Assembly: GCF_009362785.1 (NCBI RefSeq) | Contig: NZ_WHNQ01000006.1 | Span: 273,596-337,595, forward strand | Direction: 5' to 3' | From: Paraburkholderia atlantica | GTDB taxonomy: Bacteria; Pseudomonadota; Gammaproteobacteria; Burkholderiales; Burkholderiaceae | DNA length: 64,000 nt | Shown here: in pieces, positions 54,631-64,000 of the stretch | Layout: each line of letters begins with the position of its first letter | Numbering within the stretch: the first letter of the stretch is position 1 | Notes under the pieces: generated by a model | Database searches by the model: none | Told to the model about the DNA's origin: nothing | Seen by the model: the letters and a program-made list of their open reading frames with translations, nothing else | Program-made: the position numbers and the translations under genes

Positions 54631-54644
54631 TTGATCTGGGTCAA
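54631..54644. promoter_or_regulatory. FNR/ANR-like box before the alcohol dehydrogenase gene
   Basis: TTGATCTGGGTCAA (TTGAT-N4-GTCAA) lies 150 bp before the dehydrogenase start. It is the same form as the box before the Hsp20 gene. Confidence 0.65.
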
Positions 54645-54683
54645 GCATCTGGGTCCGACTGATTCCGTGCAGCAGAGTCCGGG

Positions 54684-55892
54684 CTACGAAAACAACGCCG
54701 ACGCGTCGATGTCGGCCATTTTCTCGAGCTCGTCGCGGCGCGTATCGCACGCTCGCCTGATCGTCGCGCCTTGGGTGATCCACACGGCCAGCGAAATGAA
54801 CGCGAGACTACCGAGCGCAATGAAGGCCGTCGGGTAGCCGAAGCGGCTGGCGAGCCATCCGCCGAGCAGTGGACTCAGGCAGCCGCCCGCCGCTTCCACG
54901 CTTTTCACCGCCCCCTGACCGAGGTTCACCCGTCCGCTGCCATGCAACAGGTGCACGACCAGAGCCGGGATTGCGACGCTTTGCAGCCCGGAGCCCAGAC
55001 CGTCGAAGATTTGCACCGGCACGATCCCCCACTCGGCGGTGATCCACGCCGCGGTCAAGCCGCGCAGCGGCAGCGTGATCAGCGTCGCGAGGATGACCCA
55101 CCAGAAACCCCAGCGGCGGATCGCGCGGCTCGCGTAGAGCGCGGCGCTCAGCATCACGAGCTGGGAAATGATGATATTGGCCGCCGTGATCGCGCTGGCG
55201 TTGCGGTGGTGGGCCGCCGCTTGCGCAAGGCTGTAAAGCGGCAGCAGCGCGGAATTGCCGAGGCTGAAAGCGGCCAGCGCGAGCGCGAGCAACAGCAGCG
55301 GGCGGCAGCGGATCAGCGCGCGCACGCTGTCCGCGCGCACTTGCGCGCGGTCCTTGTCGTCCTCGTGCGCGAGGCCGCGCGCATAGTGCCGATGCACCGC
55401 GCGCGCGGGAATCAGCAGCACGGAGACAATGCACGCAACGCCGAACGCCGCCCCGAGCGCGAACACCCAGACGATGCCGAGCCACCAGCCGACCGCGCCG
55501 GACAAAGCCGCCGCCACGATGTTGCCGGCGTGGTTCGCCACCTGGTTGCGGCCGTATTGCCGGTCGAAGTTTCTGCGGCCGGTCATGCCGAGCGTCAGTC
55601 CCATCAGCGCCGTGCCCATCACCGATCCCGCCACCGCAGTCGCGATCTGCGAGAGCGCGATCGGCCAGTAGCCGCGCGACATCCAGATCACGCCCGCGGC
55701 GGCGACCGTCAGCGCGCTTGCGGCAACGACCACCGCGCGACGATGGGAAATGGCATCGACCAGCGCGCCAGCGGGAGCCGTCACGAGCACGCCGACGATG
55801 GCCCCCAACGTCAGCACGGTGCCGATCATGTCGGGGCTCCATCCATGCGCTTGCAGATAGATGCCGAGAAAGGGTCCCGCGCCTGCCTGCAC
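54684..55892 (-). CDS. MFS transporter with an uncertain 5' end
   Basis: A 402-residue permease when started at GTG 55892 (VQAGAGPFLGIYLQAHGWSP). Typical MFS features: GALVDAISHRRAVVVAASAL (motif A), GMTGRRNFDRQYGRNQVANH, and twelve helices in all. The family's first helix, however, begins upstream in frame (PLLAVSLFAADVQ), and no ATG, GTG or TTG precedes it before a TAG near 55978; only CTG or ATC codons exist. So either a rare start is used or the 5' end is damaged. Function unknown. Confidence 0.75.
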   Translation of the reverse strand: MQAGAGPFLGIYLQAHGWSPDMIGTVLTLGAIVGVLVTAPAGALVDAISHRRAVVVAASALTVAAAGVIWMSRGYWPIALSQIATAVAGSVMGTALMGLTLGMTGRRNFDRQYGRNQVANHAGNIVAAALSGAVGWWLGIVWVFALGAAFGVACIVSVLLIPARAVHRHYARGLAHEDDKDRAQVRADSVRALIRCRPLLLLALALAAFSLGNSALLPLYSLAQAAAHHRNASAITAANIIISQLVMLSAALYASRAIRRWGFWWVILATLITLPLRGLTAAWITAEWGIVPVQIFDGLGSGLQSVAIPALVVHLLHGSGRVNLGQGAVKSVEAAGGCLSPLLGGWLASRFGYPTAFIALGSLAFISLAVWITQGATIRRACDTRRDELEKMADIDASALFS

Positions 55893-56101
55893 ATCGGCCG
55901 CGAAGAGGCTGACTGCCAGTAAGGGGGTGGTCGGTTTCGTGTTGTGTTCTTCCAGTTTTCGGCGGCCGCGAGCGATGGACTTCTATCGATCAGGCGTCCG
56001 TCGGGACATTGCGCAAGGAGATCAGCGCATATGTCGCCGGAGCATCGAGCGTGCCCGGGACTGCCACGAAGCAATCCCGCGCCGCTGGCGAAACTGCATG
56101 A

Positions 56102-56977
56102 TCACGGCGTACGGTTTGCCGAAATTGAAGGTTGCGGCAACCCATGCGCCGCAAGCAACTGCTGATGTCGTGCTTCGGTTTCGTCGTCGGCGGGGAACAT
56201 GCATTCGATGCGCAGCTCCTGCGCGGCCACGTTTTGCGGTGTGCCGACGGTCGTGACCATCGAGAAATAACGCAGCACCACGCCTTCGCTGATGAAGCCG
56301 AGTGGAATCATCGGCAGCGTCGCGGCCGTCGTGGAAGAGCCATGATGGGTCTTCCAGTCGCGTGGCACATCGGGGTACGCAAGCAGTTCATCGAGTAGAC
56401 GCTGCGTGTGGGCGCCGACCACATGACCCACCGATTCGCGATACACGCGTTGCAGCAAACTTCGCGCGACCTCCTCCCAATCGGCGACGAACGGCCGCAT
56501 GCCGAGCGGATCGAAGATCAAGTGCAGCATGTTGCGCGGACCTTCGCGCGCGGCCATGTCGATGAAGCAGTTGAAAAAGCGCGGCGCCGCATCGTTGCTC
56601 ATCAGCACGTTCCAGTCGCGGTCCATCACGAGCGCCGGAAACGGTTCATGCTGACGCACGACCCGTTCGAGCGCGCGAACCACGCCGTGCATTTCCTGCG
56701 CATTCCACGGTGCTTCCGAATAGACCGGTGCATAACCGGCGGCAAGCAGCAGCGCGTTGCGCTCGCGCAGCGGCACGTCGAGGGTTTGCGCAAGCGTCAG
56801 CAGCGTGTCGCGGCCCGGCACGCTGCGCCCGCTTTCGATGAAGCTGATCTGCCGCTGCGAGAAGCCGGCCTCGAGCGACAGATCGAGCTGACTCACGCCA
56901 CGAACGTCACGCCAGTAGCGCAACAGACTACCGATATCGCCCGGCTGCACTTTCGGATCGTGACTCGTGACGTTCAT
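56102..56977 (-). CDS. XRE family regulator with a MmyB-like ligand domain
   Basis: A 291-residue regulator. The Cro/C1 helix-turn-helix lies at about 14-72 (LLRYWRDVRGVSQLDLSLEA, then FSQRQISFIESGRSVPGRDT). The C-terminal MltR/MmyB-like domain has VVRQHEPFPALVMDRDWNVL and ends with IECMFPADDETEARHQQLLA, the usual close of this group, whose ligands include fatty acids. The AhpD-like gene lies upstream, ending 36 nt before it on the same strand, and is likely its target. Confidence 0.9.
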   Translation of the reverse strand: MNVTSHDPKVQPGDIGSLLRYWRDVRGVSQLDLSLEAGFSQRQISFIESGRSVPGRDTLLTLAQTLDVPLRERNALLLAAGYAPVYSEAPWNAQEMHGVVRALERVVRQHEPFPALVMDRDWNVLMSNDAAPRFFNCFIDMAAREGPRNMLHLIFDPLGMRPFVADWEEVARSLLQRVYRESVGHVVGAHTQRLLDELLAYPDVPRDWKTHHGSSTTAATLPMIPLGFISEGVVLRYFSMVTTVGTPQNVAAQELRIECMFPADDETEARHQQLLAAHGLPQPSISANRTP

Positions 56978-57013
56978 CGCATTGCCCTCCTTTTAATGGC
57001 TGAAAGGAACACT

Positions 57014-57571
57014 TCAGCGCGCCGGCGCGTGCCACACGAACTCCGCGAACTGCGGTTCGAGCGGCGGCTCGGTCACGCTGCCGGTGTAGTTCGTGATCGT
57101 CGATGCGGCGACCACCGCGACCACCTCGAGAATCTGCTCCGCGCTGAAGCCTGCCGCGAGGAAGCGTTGGCGGTCCTCATCATCGAGGCGGCCGCGCTTT
57201 TCGATCAGCGTGCGCGCGAGCGTCGACAGCGCCGCGAGCCTCGCGTCGTCGGGCACACCGCGCTGGCGGATCGCGTCGACATCGGCGCGACGCAAGCCCT
57301 CATGCAAGCCGACCGCGGTATGAAACGCGACCGCCCATTCGCTCGCATTCGTCACGGCGTTGGTGAGCAGCAAAGTCTGGATTTCCGGCTCCGTCAGACT
57401 GCTCGCATGCACGCGCTCGAACAGGCCGATGAAGCCGTTGATCAGCACCGGTGAAGCCGCCATCTTGGCCGCGATGTTCGGAATCACGCCGAACGTCTGC
57501 TGCAATTTCTGCAGCACGGGTTTCGATTGCTCGGGAGCGGACTCGATCGTGTGAACGGGATAGCTGGACAT
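57014..57571 (-). CDS. Carboxymuconolactone decarboxylase/AhpD-like protein lacking the redox cysteines
   Basis: A 185-residue all-helical protein of the CMD/peroxidase-related family: LQQTFGVIPNIAAKMAASPV, GFIGLFERVHASSLTEPEIQ and the core TNAVTNASEWAVAFHTAVGL. In AhpD the core is C-x-x-C-x-x-x-H; here Ser77 and Ala80 take the cysteine places while His84 is kept. Peroxidase chemistry of the AhpD kind is therefore unlikely. Co-transcribed with the XRE gene. An alcohol dehydrogenase gene diverges from it. Confidence 0.88.
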   Translation of the reverse strand: MSSYPVHTIESAPEQSKPVLQKLQQTFGVIPNIAAKMAASPVLINGFIGLFERVHASSLTEPEIQTLLLTNAVTNASEWAVAFHTAVGLHEGLRRADVDAIRQRGVPDDARLAALSTLARTLIEKRGRLDDEDRQRFLAAGFSAEQILEVVAVVAASTITNYTGSVTEPPLEPQFAEFVWHAPAR

Positions 57572-57776
57572 GGTATCTCCTGGACGTGTGCGCCATCGGA
57601 TTGGCGGCGCGGTAGTCGAAGATTAGTGGCGGCCACGCCGCGCGCCAATTACATCGGATGTCATCGTCACCAGCCAATTGACGGCGGCTTCTTTCTGGCG
57701 AGCCGCCTGGGCGCGGACTATGATGTTTGAGTTTGTTCCCCTCTTGTCCCGTTCACCACTGGAAAGGAAGAACATC

Positions 57777-58793
57777 ATGCCCACGATGAAAGCAGTCGAA
57801 GTGAAGCAGGCCGGCGGCCCGCTCGAACTGGTCGAACGTGAAGTGCCCGAGGCGGGCGCCGGTCACGTGCGGATCAGGATTCAGGCTTGCGGCATCTGTC
57901 ATAGCGATGTGATGACCAAGGACGGGCTGTGGCCGGGCCTCACCTATCCGCGTGTGCCGGGTCACGAGATCGCAGGCGTGATCGATTCGGTCGGTGCGGG
58001 TGTCGAGGGCTGGCAGGCCGGGCAGCGTGTCGGGGTCGGCTGGCACGGCGGGCATTGCGGCAAATGCGAACACTGCCGCCAGGGCGACTTCGTGCTGTGC
58101 AAGTTCGCGCTGATCCCCGGCATCAGCTACGACGGCGGCTACGCCGAATACATGGTGGCTCCGGTCGAAGCGCTGGCGCGCATTCCCGACGATCTGTCGG
58201 ATGTCGATGCCGCGCCGCTGCTGTGCGCGGGCATCACGACCTTCAACGCGATTCGCAATAGCGGCGCGCGCGCCGGTGACGTGGTCGCGATTCTGGGTAT
58301 CGGCGGCCTCGGTCATCTCGGCGTGCAGTTCGCGCGCAAGATGGGCTTTCGCACGGTGGCGATCGCGCGCGGTCAGGACAAGGCCCCGCTCGCGCAGCAA
58401 CTGGGCGCGCATCACTACATCGACAGCAAGACGGAAAACGTCGCCGAGAAATTGCAGGCACTGGGCGGCGCGAAGCTGATCCTCGCCACGGTGACGAGCG
58501 GCAAGGCGATGACCGCCACGCTCGGCGGTCTCGGCCTGAACGGCAAGCTCGTGATGGTCGGCGTTTCCGAAGAACCGATCGAAGTGCCGATCGTGCAGTT
58601 CATCATGGGACGCAACTCGGTGCAAGGCTGGCCCTCCGGCACCTCGGCCGATTCGCAGGACACGCTCGCGTTCAGCGCGCTCACCGGCGTCAAGCCGATG
58701 ATCGAGGAGTATCCGCTCGCCGAGGCGGCGCAGGCCTACGACCGGATGATCAGCGGTCACGCGCGTTTCAGGGTGGTATTGAAGATGGTCTGA
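57777..58793 (+). CDS. Zn-dependent alcohol dehydrogenase, AdhP-like
   Basis: A 338-residue enzyme from ATG 57777 (GGAAAGGAAG upstream). Zinc ligands: Cys near 38 in QACGICHSDVM and GHEIAGVI; structural site in HCGKCEHCRQGDFVLC (near 93-108). NAD(P) motif VAILGIGGLGHLGVQFARKM near 170. The YDGGYAEYM and PLLCAGITTFNAIRN blocks are those of AdhP/AdhA-type ethanol dehydrogenases. It is different from the dehydrogenase at 53441 and lies outside the FNR-box cluster. Confidence 0.93.
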   Translation: MPTMKAVEVKQAGGPLELVEREVPEAGAGHVRIRIQACGICHSDVMTKDGLWPGLTYPRVPGHEIAGVIDSVGAGVEGWQAGQRVGVGWHGGHCGKCEHCRQGDFVLCKFALIPGISYDGGYAEYMVAPVEALARIPDDLSDVDAAPLLCAGITTFNAIRNSGARAGDVVAILGIGGLGHLGVQFARKMGFRTVAIARGQDKAPLAQQLGAHHYIDSKTENVAEKLQALGGAKLILATVTSGKAMTATLGGLGLNGKLVMVGVSEEPIEVPIVQFIMGRNSVQGWPSGTSADSQDTLAFSALTGVKPMIEEYPLAEAAQAYDRMISGHARFRVVLKMV

Positions 58794-58818
58794 GTGGATA
58801 TCTCGGACGCAGACGAAG

Positions 58819-58852
58819 AAAAAACGCGATTGCCGGCATCCCGGCAATCGCG
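58819..58852 (-). terminator. Intrinsic terminator of katG
   Basis: CGCGATTGCCGG-CATC-CCGGCAATCGCG is a perfect 12-bp stem with a 4-nt loop. On the minus strand it runs into six T (58819-58824), terminating katG; it lies 25 nt after the convergent dehydrogenase stop. Confidence 0.85.
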
Positions 58853-58925
58853 CTCGATGACTTCTCAAAACGACCTTCAAACACTGCGTCCACGTGGCAA
58901 GGAACCACGCGCCGCAGTCGCTGGA

Positions 58926-61277
<2,352 letters not shown>

Positions 61278-61379
61278 TCATCCTGTCAGGCTTCCGTGGC
61301 AAATTGACGATCGAGAAACCCGACAGTCAGCCGAACGATTCGGCAGTGCACTCATGAAATCCAACGTTGAAGGAAACGT

Positions 61380-61422
61380 GGCCGGAGTCCCTGACGGATA
61401 ACCCCGGGGGATGACTCCGGCC
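61380..61422. repeat. Inverted repeat upstream of katG
   Basis: GGCCGGAGTC (61380-61389) and GACTCCGGCC (61413-61422) are perfect 10-bp arms with a 23-bp spacer holding CCCCGGGGG. It lies about 200 bp upstream of katG in the 546-bp gap before the recombinase gene. It could be a terminator-like hairpin or an operator. Nothing else is recognised in that gap. Confidence 0.4.
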
Positions 61423-61730
61423 GACGCGCCACTCCTATTCGAATATAGGCGAGGGCAAACTTCAATAGAATTCGAATCCGGCAATGCCGGTAATAGATGG
61501 CGACTATAGCGGGCAACAATCGCACGGCGCCCTCCATTACTGTATGCCGAACGATCGTCACTGCGTCGAAGCTTGAGCGGGCCCCGCTGTTTTGCGCCAG
61601 GCGCGCCCGACTGTGTGATAGGGTTTCGCGTTTCGTCCGCAACAAAATGGGCACTGTTTTCTTTTCAGGCAAGCGCTTCGCACATCGCCTGAGCGGAGCA
61701 GAATGACGCCAACCGGCGTGCGCCCGAGGA

Positions 61731-62987
61731 GTGTCCCGAACCGTGTCCAAAGCCGTGCCGAAAGCTGCCCCGAACGCTGAGCTTGCCACCGTCCAGCCCG
61801 TCGAATCGCTCGTCGTGCCGGAACTGCTCGATGGCCGCGACGGCACCAATCGCGGCGCGGCGGAAAACTCCCAGCTATCAGCGCGCAACGACCTCGACGC
61901 GGTGCGCGCGTGGCTCTCCAATTACGCGGACACCAAGACCACCTTCGACAACTACCGCAAGGAAGCCGAGCGGCTGCTGCTGTGGGCCGTCGTGCAACTC
62001 GGCAAGCCGCTGTCGTCGCTGACGCATGAAGATCTGCTGCTGTTCAAGGCGTTCATCGCCGATCCGCAACCGGCCGCGCGTTGGGTGTCGGCGAACGGCG
62101 GCAAGTACGCGCGCGGCGACGCGCGCTGGCGCCCGTTCAACGGGCCGCTGTCGCCGGCCAGCCAGCGCCAGGCGCTGATCATCCTGAACGCGATGTTCAC
62201 GTGGCTCGTCAACGCCGGCTATCTGCGCGGCAATCCGATGGCGCTGTTGCGACAGCGCGCGAAGCGCTCGGCGCCGCGCGTCACGCGCTATCTATCGACG
62301 TCGCTGTGGGACGAAGTGAAGCTGTTCGTCGAGCAGCTGCCGCAAGATACCGATGCGCAGCGCGCGTACTACGCGCGCTGCCGTTGGCTGACCACGCTGT
62401 TCTATCTGCAAGGCATGCGCATTTCCGAGGTCGCCGGCGGGCAGATGGGCCAGTTCTTCAGAAGGCTCGGCGCCGACGGTCAGGACCAGTGGTGGCTCGA
62501 AACGCTCGGCAAGGGCGACAAGGAGCGGATCGTGCCGGTGTCGGCCGAACTGGTTCAGGAGCTGCGCAGCTACCGGACGCTGAATGGCCTCGCCGCGCTG
62601 CCGACCCGCGCCGAGGAAACGCCGCTCGTGCTGCCGTTCAAGGGTCGCAAACGCTGCCTGTCGCGCTCGGCGATTCACGACGCAATCAAGGGCATCTTCG
62701 CGGGCGCGGCGATGTGGTTGCGCGCGCGCGGCCCCGAATTCGCCGATCGCGCCGACGAACTCGAGCGCGCGTCGGCGCACTGGCTGCGGCACACGGCGGG
62801 TTCGCATCAGGCGGACGGCGGCGTCGATCTGCGCACGATTCGCGACAATCTCGGCCACGTGTCGCTGAATACGACCAGCCTTTATCTGCACACCGAGGAC
62901 GACGCGCGGCATACCGAGACCGTCAATCGGCACCGGATGAACTGGCACGACGCGAAGTCTAAAGAAGGCAATCCGGGCGGCAATTAA
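61731..62987 (+). CDS. Tyrosine recombinase/integrase
   Basis: A 418-residue site-specific recombinase starting at GTG 61731 (an in-frame GTG at 61743 is the alternative). A SAM-like core-binding domain lies at about 55-170 (RNDLDAVRAWLSNYADTKTT). The catalytic set is complete: Arg230 in GMRISEV, Lys in the KGDKERIVPV beta-hairpin, His350 and Arg353 in HWLRHTAGSH, His376 in LGHVSLNTT and nucleophile Tyr385 in SLYLHTE. It is neither a short XerC/D nor a phage P4-type integrase with an N-terminal arm domain. No tRNA, excisionase or att repeat is seen nearby. Confidence 0.88.
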   Translation: MSRTVSKAVPKAAPNAELATVQPVESLVVPELLDGRDGTNRGAAENSQLSARNDLDAVRAWLSNYADTKTTFDNYRKEAERLLLWAVVQLGKPLSSLTHEDLLLFKAFIADPQPAARWVSANGGKYARGDARWRPFNGPLSPASQRQALIILNAMFTWLVNAGYLRGNPMALLRQRAKRSAPRVTRYLSTSLWDEVKLFVEQLPQDTDAQRAYYARCRWLTTLFYLQGMRISEVAGGQMGQFFRRLGADGQDQWWLETLGKGDKERIVPVSAELVQELRSYRTLNGLAALPTRAEETPLVLPFKGRKRCLSRSAIHDAIKGIFAGAAMWLRARGPEFADRADELERASAHWLRHTAGSHQADGGVDLRTIRDNLGHVSLNTTSLYLHTEDDARHTETVNRHRMNWHDAKSKEGNPGGN

Positions 62988-63007
62988 GCGCGGATCGGAG
63001 CCCCGGC

Positions 63008-63036
63008 TGCGCACGCGCAATGGCGCATGCTTTTTT
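63008..63036 (+). terminator. Probable terminator of the recombinase gene
   Basis: TGCGC and GCGCA (63008-63012 and 63023-63027) can pair, followed by GC and six T (63031-63036), 20 nt after the stop. The stem is short; the T-run is the better evidence. Confidence 0.5.
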
Positions 63037-63163
63037 GCCTGCGCGGTTTTCGCCTGCGCATTGACCAACTAATTTTCCCGATCGGCGATTCATATCTCAA
63101 GAATGCAAAATGCCCGGCCGTTAAAAGGGCGTCGCTCGACAAATAAACAAGACAAACCGGGGA

Positions 63164-63811
63164 ATGAAGTTGATAAACATCACAAAGGCGCTGTTGGCGT
63201 CGGCTGCGTGCGCGACCTTTCTCGCAGGCTGCGTGACCAGCGGGCAAGGCCAGCTCGTCAGCGCACCGAACCGCCCGACCGAAGTGACGGTGACCGCGTA
63301 TCAGCCGTTGCCGACCGATGTGTACGTCGCCAATGTGGTCGATCGCGACGTGGTGTTTGTCGGCGGCGATACATATATCTGGGTCGTCGGGCGGGACGGT
63401 GTCCGGCAACGCCAGTTCTATGCGCATGGCGATCGTCGCGCGGAGGTTTTCCATCGCCGTGAGGAGCTGCATCGCGTGATGGCGAGCCATGACGGTCATC
63501 TGCCGGGGCATCCGGGTGACGCGCGTCCGCCGCTCTCTCGCCCTTCCGGCCCCGCGCCGGCGATGGCCGTGCACGGACAGCCGCCGCGAGCCCACCAGCA
63601 CGCCACCGGGCTGGTCAGGCCCGCGCGCGTGACAGCCGCGCACCGATCGCCGCGCCACGCCGACATACACGCCGCCGGGCCGCACAGGCCTGCGCGCGCG
63701 ATGGCCGCGCACAGACAACCGCACCGAGCCGACATGAAAGTCGCCGGGCCGGTCAGGCCCGCGCCGGCACCATCGGGCAAGCGGATGCCGAAAGAGCCGA
63801 GAAAGTCGTAA
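63164..63811 (+). CDS. Putative lipoprotein with a repetitive His/Pro/Arg-rich tail
   Basis: A 215-residue exported protein: signal MKLINITKALLASAACATFL with lipobox LAGC (Cys near 23). A compact N-terminal part (about 24-105) contains TDVYVANVVDRDVVFVGGDT then YIWVVGRDGVRQRQFYAHGD, which looks like a small beta-rich fold. From about 110 the tail repeats units of about 23 residues (GLVRPARVTAAHRSPRHADI, GPHRPARAMAAHRQPHRADM, GPVRPAPAP). The repeats overlap the first arm of the 150-bp inverted repeat. Family unknown; cell-surface or metal-binding roles are only guesses from the His content. Confidence 0.65.
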   Translation: MKLINITKALLASAACATFLAGCVTSGQGQLVSAPNRPTEVTVTAYQPLPTDVYVANVVDRDVVFVGGDTYIWVVGRDGVRQRQFYAHGDRRAEVFHRREELHRVMASHDGHLPGHPGDARPPLSRPSGPAPAMAVHGQPPRAHQHATGLVRPARVTAAHRSPRHADIHAAGPHRPARAMAAHRQPHRADMKVAGPVRPAPAPSGKRMPKEPRKS

Positions 63812-64000
63812 CGTCGCCGCCATGCGGGTGATCGCGTAAGCGGCGAGACAGCGCGCGCAGGCCTGTGCGGCCCGGCGGCGTGTATGTCGGCGTGGCGCGG
63901 CGATCGGTGCGCGGCTGTCACGCGCGCGGGCCTGACCAGCCCGGTGGCGTGCTGGTGGGCTCGCGGCGGCTGTCCGTGCACGGCCATCGCCGGCGCGGGG
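63496..64000 (-). CDS. Open frame reading back from the window edge (possible second copy of the repeat tail)
   Basis: The minus strand is open from the right edge to 63496. Because of the inverted repeat, its first part encodes the same peptide as the lipoprotein tail (MAVHGQPPRAHQHATGLVRP and following), then diverges into a Cys/Ala/Gly-rich stretch after 63850. If the repeat is real, a convergent relative of the lipoprotein gene lies to the right and this is its 3' end. The part overlapping 63496-63811 is antisense to the lipoprotein gene and looks like a GC shadow. Low confidence. Confidence 0.25.
   Translation of the reverse strand, partial: PAPAMAVHGQPPRAHQHATGLVRPARVTAAHRSPRHADIHAAGPHRPARAVSPLTRSPAWRRRYDFLGSFGIRLPDGAGAGLTGPATFMSARCGCLCAAIARAGLCGPAACMSAWRGDRCAAVTRAGLTSPVACWWARGGCPCTAIAGAGPEGRESGGRASPGCPGR
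63550..64000. repeat. Perfect 150-bp inverted repeat with a 151-bp centre
   Basis: Bases 63550-63699 are exactly the reverse complement of 63851-64000, the last base of the window. The centre is 63700-63850. The left arm lies inside the lipoprotein coding sequence (repeat-tail part). The arms may continue beyond the edge. Identity over 150 bp without a mismatch points to a recent event or an assembly fold-back. Confidence 0.9.

Noticed and set aside
63496..63849. Continuation of the minus-strand frame across the centre of the inverted repeat as a true gene
   Set aside because: It is antisense to the lipoprotein gene and becomes Cys/Gly-rich low complexity; kept only as a low-confidence partial feature.

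Overview
The window looks like part of a chromosome or megaplasmid of a Burkholderia-group betaproteobacterium (Paraburkholderia/Caballeronia type). The basis is very high GC with strong third-position bias, glcG-glcB, a one-piece FabV enoyl reductase, an assimilatory nitrate reductase fused to a CysJ-like reductase, several ACS/DHA MFS exporters, many LysR regulators and a low-oxygen/stress cluster typical of that group. This is inference from gene content; no rRNA or tRNA gene was recognised.

Layout. 1-1 kb: start of a leftward putative polymorphic toxin and a broken secreted-protein gene in AT-richer DNA. 1-8 kb: acyltransferase, a 47-residue membrane peptide, galU, glcG-glcB and a MOSC protein. 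7.7-17.9 kb: nitrate/nitrite assimilation block (cobA <- -> nirB-nirD-nitrate reductase fusion, then a nitrate transporter). Its control DNA reads unusually clearly: two divergent sigma-54 promoters share two NtrC-type sites. Each transcript starts with a hairpin carrying an AnnGnn hexaloop followed by an intrinsic terminator, the plan of NasR/NasT (ANTAR) antitermination. The transporter has its own sigma-54 promoter and terminator leader.

18-31 kb: mixed housekeeping and accessory genes (SRPBCC/ArsR pair, tam, GST, Rap1a/Tai-like protein, fabV, a class A penicillin-binding protein, MFS, azoR-cupin, a KfrA-like coiled-coil regulator with a perfect operator palindrome). 31-34 kb: two paralogous RcsB-type orphan response regulators. 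34-43 kb: two near-duplicate SDR genes in direct orientation bracket an EmrB-MarR-OMF-EmrA efflux unit, which has MarR boxes in front of emrB, marR and the OMF gene. The same stretch holds remnants of a second marR and of an MFS gene. 43-47.6 kb: nitronate monooxygenase, MFS and LysR genes.

47.7-54.6 kb: a stress cluster (beta-CASP hydrolase, Hsp20-BON, DUF1488, K+ channel, ChrA, Zn alcohol dehydrogenase). FNR/ANR-like boxes precede five of its units, resembling the low-oxygen-activated locus described in Burkholderia cenocepacia. 54.7-61.2 kb: MFS, XRE regulator with an AhpD-like protein, a second alcohol dehydrogenase, katG. 61.7-64 kb: tyrosine recombinase, then a lipoprotein gene whose 3' part forms one arm of a perfect 150-bp inverted repeat reaching the window edge.
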